Shown piece by piece: positions 57,840 to 64,000 of a DNA stretch of 64,000 nucleotides. Origin of the DNA: Patellaria atrata CBS 101060 (Eukaryota; Ascomycota; Dothideomycetes; Patellariales; Patellariaceae). The notes under the pieces were generated by a model. The model was not told the DNA's origin. It searched no databases and saw only the letters and a list, made by a program, of their open reading frames with translations. The stretch covers positions 456,004 through 520,003 of the forward strand of contig MU006096.1 of assembly GCA_010093705.1 (NCBI GenBank). Reading direction: 5' to 3'. Both the position numbers and the translations under genes were made by a program. Within the stretch, counting starts at the first letter, position 1. Each line of letters starts with the position of its first letter.

Positions 57840-58837
57840 GACTTAGTCGCCTCAAGTTCAGGGTCTTGTCAGATGCAAGCATGAACAGATCGCAACTGAT
57901 CAATTACCCTATTAATCGACGATCATGAGGTTCCGGAACTCAAAGGTCTACTGGATTTTATGGATGCAGAATGAATGATATATCGGGATCAGAATCGGGT
58001 GCTATTCCTAGTCTTTAGAACTGATATCCGCTCCTTGAAACAGTTCTACTAGCTAGTATGATAGGAAAATGGGAATCTAGAATGCATTTTCCATGTTAAT
58101 TTTCGGTGCATATCGATCTGTGAAAACCACCGTCCATATAAGCTTAATAGCTGCACGCTTGAAAGCTTAGGCGATGTGACAAAGTACTGTAAGTAAACGG
58201 TCCGTTAGATGCGTCTCGCTTGACCCTGATTCCCGAAGCCCGTCTTCATATTGTCCGAGATCGTAGTGCTCCCGCACGGGTATGCTCAACACCCTGGTTT
58301 GCATTGCAGGAAGAAAAGAACTAGTCCGTCAGGCAAATACGCTGAGCTGTTGTTAGAGCTGTACATTTCTTTTAGAAACATCTTCAACTTTCAGATATGA
58401 GGGTGGAATTGTACCAAGATTCAAATCAAGCTCTTGCTTTTTGAAAATTTCTCTCTATCACTCCGCTCATATCATTAGTACTGCTCTATTATATATCACC
58501 CGTGGGCGGTTAAACTAGAGGCACACCGGTCGAACTGTGTTTCTTCCGTTTCACATTTGTTGTATCTTGCGGTTCATGATAGGAAAACCTAGATTTTCCC
58601 AATTGCGTCTTGAACTCAAAACTCACGTATCAAATGCCAATTCTAGTATGTGATCCAATGTCGACCGCTTAGGAGCTCGTTCGGTGAATATAATCCTTGG
58701 GCATTCGGAATCACTAAGAGCCGAAAGGATGCACATACATCCGGTACATAACCGTGATGAAATTATACACAATCTCATGCAGCAGACAAGAACCTCTTAT
58801 CCTGAATAATATCTCTACGGCAATTCATCCGAATCCG
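57840..58837. other. Intergenic stretch between precursor and UstY-B (convergent 3' ends)
   Basis: About 1 kb, AT-rich. No ORF over 60 codons and no recognisable repeat or RNA gene. It separates the two cluster genes transcribed towards each other. Confidence 0.5.
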
Positions 58838-59837
58838 CTACGGAGGAGAATCCCAAATCTTCTCGCCCGGCAGAGGATGTAAGGCATACCGACTGGGCAG
58901 ATCGGGGATCTGTCTCCGTACAGACCACTCCCTTATGCTGTCAAAATTTCGACAAGAGTGCAAAGTATTGAAGTTGGGATAGGGGTCAGCATGGCCTTTC
59001 ACCCACCGATAGGGGATGATTGTAACATCTGCATCGCACATGAGCTTTTGGCGAAGCATGTCCGCACAGTGATCGAAATGATGATGTGTCGTGCGGTCTG
59101 AATCGGTGAACTCGGCAGATCGGTTCTTATAGTACTCGTGGTTCCAGATACTCGACTTGCGCATGAAGTTCTATTCTGGTTAGATGATAGAATTGATATT
59201 GATTGAGGGTGTGGTTCTGTACCAGACAGTGTAGATGATGAATCACTTCGAGAGAGCCCATGTATCCTCCTCCCGCCTCTTCTGGTACTTTTGTGGTCTC
59301 AATATCGTAAGGAATCGCTGCGTATTCTTCCTCTGTGATCATTGTCACTCGGACTTTGGACGTTGTGAGAATCTCAATGAACTGACTATATTTCTTGAGT
59401 AAACTTACACCCTTCAAGCTCTTGCCATGCCTCATTCAACTCTTCTCTTAGTTCACCTCGGAAGGGGGAATCTAAAATGATAGACCCATTGAACCTTACA
59501 TCATGATAACTTGTGTCTATCTCAGCAATAGCAGGTGCTGTTTCGATCGTCAAAAGAAGCTCCTATAGAGTGCATTCATGATAAACTCACAATATGTGGA
59601 ATGCATCTCGAAACATAATCTTTTCAAATCTTGACCGAACCATGGACCGATAACTGATCCAACAAGCAATGAGATGATTCCTGTTGCGGCACACAGTAAA
59701 AAGCACCCCATCCAGGACGGTCCATGTTGAAAAGATCTCTGAGATTTTGATGAGAGTGATGCCTCTTGAATTGAAAATTGCCCATTTTCATCTTCTGTTA
59801 AAGAAACCTTTTGGTAGTTGCAAACAGCCATTAGCAT
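58838..59837 (-). CDS. UstY-family (DUF3328) oxidase-like membrane protein, copy B
   Basis: Second UstYa-like protein of the cluster. Four exons (59591-59837, 59409-59537, 59223-59353, 58838-59170) sum to 279 residues. Transmembrane helix at ~43-62 (MGCFLLCAATGIISLLVGSV). Splicing creates the YSPA motif (residues 82-85), NEAWQELEGFRVTMITEEE, and both HxxHC sites: IHHLHC (H164, H167, C168) continuing into LNFMRKSSIW, and HHFDHC (H200, H203, C204) followed by ADMLRQKLMCDADV. A Pro-rich tail ends WDSPP. The start is the first ATG (59837); a second in-frame ATG lies at 59831. It is clearly diverged from copy A, so the two may act as a pair like UstYa/UstYb rather than as recent duplicates. Confidence 0.88.
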
Positions 59838-62470
59838 CAATATCTGCTCACAATTTTTGCGGTTCCACTAGCTCTTGCAATACTTCAAAAGTGCAGAGAA
59901 GAATGGAGATTCATGCTCTGCAGTTCTGGGAGGAGCGAGATGTTCGTGCTGACTATATTCCGAATGCATGGTTTCGACTGTTTGTACCCGGTGTACTGTA
60001 CTTTGCTGTAGTTCAATATGTTTTAGCAGCGGGCATTAAAAAAAGGTGCGTTATTGAGTACTACCTTCCATATCTGTAGATGTGAGTAGGTATCTGTACA
60101 GTCGAAAGATTGGACTAGAATCGTACTAAGACGACATACTAGGGTCGGGTTGCGTGTGAAGGAGCAAGGAGCCTTCTAAGCGAGCGCGTATGCGATGCAT
60201 AAGTTCAATATCCTCCGTATAATATACTGCATACAGATTTACAGCTACGGCGGATTAATAGTCTTATAATTGAGAGTTTACTGCTAGAAATATCGTATAG
60301 TTGTGTCCGAGGTCGATAATGAGATCGTCGCCAAACAGTTTACGCTTTTCCAATTTCACGGATAATCTAAATCGTATATGCATTCTTATTGATAAGGATC
60401 CAGATCGTGAAGTGAGTACAACTACATCATAGCTTAATACCGCGTTAAGATCAGCGGAGGAAGAACTGTGGAGTGTAAAGGGCATATATATCGTATGTAC
60501 CTGATATATTTCGCAAGTAGTTAACGGGAGGAATTCGGAAATTCGTGATTTATAGCCTTGTGACACTGCGCCGATGGAAGAATACCGAGCAGACACTTTA
60601 AGAGTGTAGTTGGTATATTGCATCAATGCGGACGTAGTTCAAGGAATGGTCGTAGGAGTACGTCTGTCGCTGGTTGCAATTGTTAGAGACTATGAATATC
60701 ATGCATATAAAAGGGACATTCATACATTAGCCTCGTTGCCACTGGTACTTACTGATTGATTGTAGGTTATCACATCCTTTCAGGTTGGACAAATGGTCCA
60801 GCCGCTATTTTTATCGTATAGCGGTGAGGTCAAGACGACCACCACCGACATAGTTTTTCCATTTGTGAGTACATAACTATTGGAGGGCTGAACTGTGAGA
60901 CCGAGATTACCTAATCGTAACAACAATACTGCTAAGTTACATGTCTGGGCAACCTGACTAATATTGAGCTTTGTCTGGATTAGCCCATGAAGAAATGATC
61001 CATAGCTCTCTGTATTCCTGGGGTCTGATTTTAATAAGAATCTATATTTGGGATTATCTTCCTACAGCTAAAGTTGCCCACAAGAACGGGAACAGCAAGC
61101 TCATGATTCTTGTTTCTACTAGAACGGTATATTTGATAGAGTGAAATGGTGAAAGTCTAGAGCATTACTGAGGTCGGAAAAACGAGAGAGGTATAATGCA
61201 TTTCTGTATTACTCTGTTGGGGTGGTTCCAAAGGAAGATTATTCGATAGAAATGTTTCGATAGATCGAAAAGATTGATCAAGAATCGCTTAGGGGATATT
61301 AGAGCGGAAACTGAGATTCTGTGAACAAGTATATGCGCTAGTCATACGTGATACTTATAATATAGGGTTACACCTCAGCTTCCCACTTTTATACAGGTGC
61401 CACGAATGTGAGACATTGAAGGTAACTACTCGTCCCTTTCATATCCAGACGCAATAGGTAAAGGAGAACCGTTGGAAAGTGGTATCGACTATAGACTATT
61501 CCGAGATAACTATCATAGCTTTGTGGTTAGCCCTAAAAATGTTTCAGACGGGATATTAGTCCTTCAGATCTGTCACTACGACGTAAATTAAAAGTAATTG
61601 AGAGGCTCAGTGCGGAACAATGACCTGAAAGGAGAACCTCCAAAGGATATACTTGGCTCAGATTGTTTTCCTGAAACTCGTCGAGCAGATCGCATATTTT
61701 CTAGCGGTATTTGTCTGGCAAATTACGGCGGTGTGTCTGCGCTACAGGCGTTTTTTCAGATTAGTGATCACATGACGGCACTCGTCCTATGCTAATATAT
61801 TCGTGGTACGCGAAAGTATCAAGATCTAGAGCGAAAGGCTCTATACGATCTCTATATTAGATTTATGCTCGTTCCAGGGTGATAAACCGTTCCTCTTACC
61901 TTCCTACTAAATGGAGTACCACCCCCTGGAACCAAGCTGGAGCCTGAGGACAACTAACAGAGCTCAATTCATTGCTCGTGCAGCATCGTGGATATAGTAG
62001 GTAGCGCAGTACTTCATGTGCCTCTGATGTGTACTCGATCTAGGTACTGTTAGGGGTCAAACAAGTTTTTAGCCAGTCTAGAGGCATTCGAGAAATATAA
62101 TTCTATATTAACGAAATGGTTAGGATAGCAATAAGGTCAAAGACGCACGTGAATAGAACTTGGGCTTTCACGTCGCTACTTTAAACGCTGACTTACAATA
62201 TCTCAGGGGTCAAGTATCCATTCAGATCACCAGAAGAAAGACAGTTTTCTGGACTTAACATAGAAGTAATCCTCTCTATCCATCTAGAATGCTGAGGTGA
62301 CCAGTATTGATTGTAGGCAAATGCTGAGGCTGGTGAAGTGGAGTATGATGACAAGAATTAGCGGAGTGTCGGGCTAGAGCTCGGCAGTAGGAAATATCCG
62401 TAAGCGGACTGTGTATGCTTTATACATAAGATTTTCGTCCACATTTTCTTTTGACATTTAATCGTAATTT
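59838..62470. other. Long AT-rich gene-free stretch
   Basis: 2.6 kb with stop codons dense in all frames. The longest open frames (60264-60626 minus; 59684-60079 plus, overlapping UstY-B; 61598-61795 plus) show no domain or signal. High TA content is compatible with old RIP-degraded repeat sequence, but no parent element is recognisable. No tyrosinase, methyltransferase, transporter or extra UstY fragment is seen here. Confidence 0.5.
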
Positions 62471-62557
62471 GCCCGCATGGCTTAGTGGTACAGCGTCTCA
62501 CTCGTAGAAAGTCATCTCGGTATGAGAAGATCGGCGGTTCGATTCCGCCTGTGGGCA
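62471..62557 (+). tRNA. tRNA-Thr(CGU) with 15-nt intron
   Basis: A complete cloverleaf: acceptor GCCCGCA/TGTGGGC with discriminator A, anticodon stem TCTCA/TGAGA, and T arm GGCGG-TTCGATT-CCGCC. The anticodon CGT is at 62503-62505. A 15-nt intron (62507-62521) sits one base 3' of the anticodon, the canonical nuclear position. A pol III T-run follows. The T arm also serves as internal B box. Confidence 0.93.
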
Positions 62558-62565
62558 CGTGATCA

Positions 62566-62574
62566 TTTTCTTTT
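62566..62574 (+). terminator. Pol III T-run terminator of tRNA-Thr
   Basis: TTTTCTTTT begins 9 nt after the mature tRNA 3' end; a further T7 run at 62591-62597 may act as back-up. Confidence 0.6.
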
Positions 62575-62772
62575 GGCATTATTTTTGCAGTTTTTTTGTC
62601 TAGATTTGTAAGATCCTCTGTAGCTTCGATAGATGTTGTCCTTTACCTATGATTTTGGCTCAAACTGAGGAGTTGCACGCGCACTATGGGGTGGCCGAGT
62701 TTAAATCTAACTTTCCCCCTTTAGGATTAGCCTGCCTTGGCATACTCATATACTTCACTCGCCCGAGAACTT

Positions 62773-62926
62773 CTATCCTTTAAAGGCCTGAAGATGCTAC
62801 CAAAGGGCCAGAGAAGATAGGGAAAAGCAGGTAGCAAAATCATTGGAACACCAAAAAATAAACCTAGTTGAGTGGTCCACGATACTAACAAGCCCTTGGT
62901 AACATCTTCAGGCTTTTAAAGGATAG
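62773..62926. mobile_element. MITE-like inverted-repeat element
   Basis: A 36-bp arm (62773-62808, CTATCCTTTAAAGGCCTGAA...) is repeated inverted at 62892-62926, with two substitutions and one gap. The arms enclose an ~83-bp AT-rich spacer with no coding capacity. The terminal repeats and 154-bp length fit a miniature inverted-repeat transposable element; no clear target duplication is visible. Confidence 0.55.
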
Positions 62927-64000
62927 GAAAATGTAGGATTCGGGCTTCGAAATCCAGCCTTTAGAATAAGAGGTTCGCCGAAATCAATTACGATTCCCCC
63001 ATCAATCACTTAGGGTTTATTCTACCTATCTTCCTAGTTACGCTACTTAGGGGCCTCGAGCCTACGCAATCTCATGGTGTCGAGTTCCTAGGTGTAAAAT
63101 ATATTCCCGACTTTAGGAATTTTAACATTAGGAATTTCAACTTCAGGATTTACACTGGACGTTCAACGAATTATGTATTATTTCCTAATCCAGCTACTTA
63201 GGATCGCGTTTTCTTTCCACCATAAGATACGCCATAGAGACCCTCTCTAATTTCGACTTCAGGAATTCGGACTATAGGGTGAGACGTTCAACGAGATTGA
63301 ATGCGAACATCTGAATATGCAACTAAAGTCTATCTAAGGACTACCTTATATAACTTCCATGGTCCGGAATTAATGAAGTGTGGATGTAAATTTACATCCT
63401 ATTGTACCTATTCAATACCATCCAGTCTAAGGTTTCCCATCTCAAACATAATGCTGATTCTATGGTTTGGTGGATTGAGTACGAGACACGGAGTTGAATA
63501 CTAGTACTTATTCGAGGAGATCATATATAGGTTCTGGATCAGGAATTAGCCAGTTGCTTTCTATATATCCCCAGAATGAGTTCACTTCCACATTTCCCCA
63601 TATTCCCAAAGCTCTTGAAACTGGTGCTGATGTGATGAGACCTGCTACTGTTTTCTACCCGGTCCCACTGGGTCTCTATTATACCCCATAGGAGCTTACA
63701 ACCAAGTGAACCAATACTTTAAGGGTTAGTCATATGGGCAAAACAGAACTTTGGTGTCTTGACCTATACTCATACCGAGGATATCCTATTTCCCAATCAT
63801 TTTGTACGCATATTGGTTTCTTTCGACTTAAAAGTACGTTCTAGTCAGAAGATGCCATTTAGCTCTCCTTTTTAGTCGTAGAAATCCTCCTTATTTTTGT
63901 AACATTGTCCAGTTAATATCTCTTATCCTAGTTGGCGCATATTGTGCAGTGCTATCTGTGATATACTCTGTTAGTCCCACTTGGATCCAGTCACGCCATG
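62927..64000. other. Degenerate AT-rich sequence with short internal repeats
   Basis: No supportable gene. Short motifs recur imperfectly, for example GACGTTCAACGA at 63158-63169 and 63283-63294, and CTTCAGGA(A)TT and CTACTTAGG twice each, suggesting an old tandem duplication or repeat relic. ORFs 63301-63504 and 63494-63691 have no recognisable features. Confidence 0.4.

Larger units (their letters stand above)
62442..62580. repeat. 17-bp direct repeats flanking the tRNA-Thr gene
   Basis: CATTTTCTTTTGACATT (62442-62458) and CATTTTCTTTTGGCATT (62564-62580) match at 16 of 17 positions. They bracket the tRNA gene closely on both sides. Confidence 0.6.

Noticed and set aside
59684-60079. 131-codon plus-strand ORF next to UstY-B
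   Set aside because: Its first half is antisense to UstY-B exon 1; the rest has no motif or signal peptide.
60264-60626. 120-codon minus-strand ORF in the AT-rich stretch
   Set aside because: No domain, signal peptide or TM segment, and no good ATG context; it may be chance in degenerate DNA.
62358-62579. Minus-strand ORF with GGIEPPIFSYR
   Set aside because: It is the antisense reading of the tRNA-Thr T arm and acceptor; such 'GIEPP' products are classic false genes over tRNAs.
1-64000. CRISPR arrays, bacterial-style operons or rRNA genes
   Set aside because: No regularly spaced repeats with unique spacers and no rRNA-like sequence were seen; the gene structure is eukaryotic throughout.

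Overview
The window is nuclear DNA from a filamentous ascomycete (Pezizomycotina). The evidence is a dense set of compact genes with 44-70 nt GT-AG introns, typical fungal orthologues (RNA14, EXO1, RIX7, MSN5, TMA16, VPS20, LSM8), a FluG-type protein, a Zn(II)2Cys6 regulator, a Fot1/pogo-type transposon carrying RIP-like mutations, and DUF3328/UstY proteins. A plant-associated Leotiomycete is my best guess from the overall gene style; that is inference and not proven. Gene models below were built by hand: splice junctions were chosen so that every model stays in frame and preserves family motifs.

Layout. 1-48.5 kb is a gene-rich housekeeping block: an Argonaute running off the left edge, RNA14, UNC50/GMH1, mitochondrial IF-2, a short-chain dehydrogenase divergent from a FluG-like gene, a zinc-cluster regulator, the citrate carrier CTP1, MAM33, a small membrane protein, TMA16, EXO1, exportin MSN5, a GH5 sterylglucosidase-like enzyme, an ER TPR-DnaJ co-chaperone, RNase T2, a secreted GH43, PDX3, RIX7, VPS20, a PITH protein and LSM8. 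Several pairs are divergent and share promoters (SDR/fluG, CTP1/MAM33, TMA16/EXO1, EGH1/DnaJ, RIX7/VPS20).

48.7-64 kb is different: gene-poor, AT-rich and repeat-bearing. It opens with a 3.4-kb head-to-head inverted dimer of a Fot1/pogo-like transposon. Both copies are broken by CpA-to-TpA changes, as expected from repeat-induced point mutation. Then come a small secreted cysteine-containing protein, and a compact cluster at 55.15-59.84 kb. The cluster holds a secreted precursor with five Kex2-bounded repeats (core pattern D-S-A-W-[WT]-V-x-I-P), flanked by two membrane-anchored UstY (DUF3328) proteins, each with the paired HxxHC motifs. This is the architecture of a dikaritin (ustiloxin/phomopsin/asperipin-type) ribosomal peptide pathway, here with a Trp-centred core that I do not recognise from the described family members. 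A tRNA-Thr(CGU) with a 15-nt intron, a MITE-like inverted repeat and degenerate AT-rich sequence close the window.

How the parts connect: the left block is ordinary cell machinery with no pathway linkage beyond shared promoters. The right block looks like an accessory compartment where a secreted peptide product is made: the precursor enters the secretory pathway, a Kex2-type protease would cut at the KR sites, and the UstY oxidases would cyclise the released peptides.
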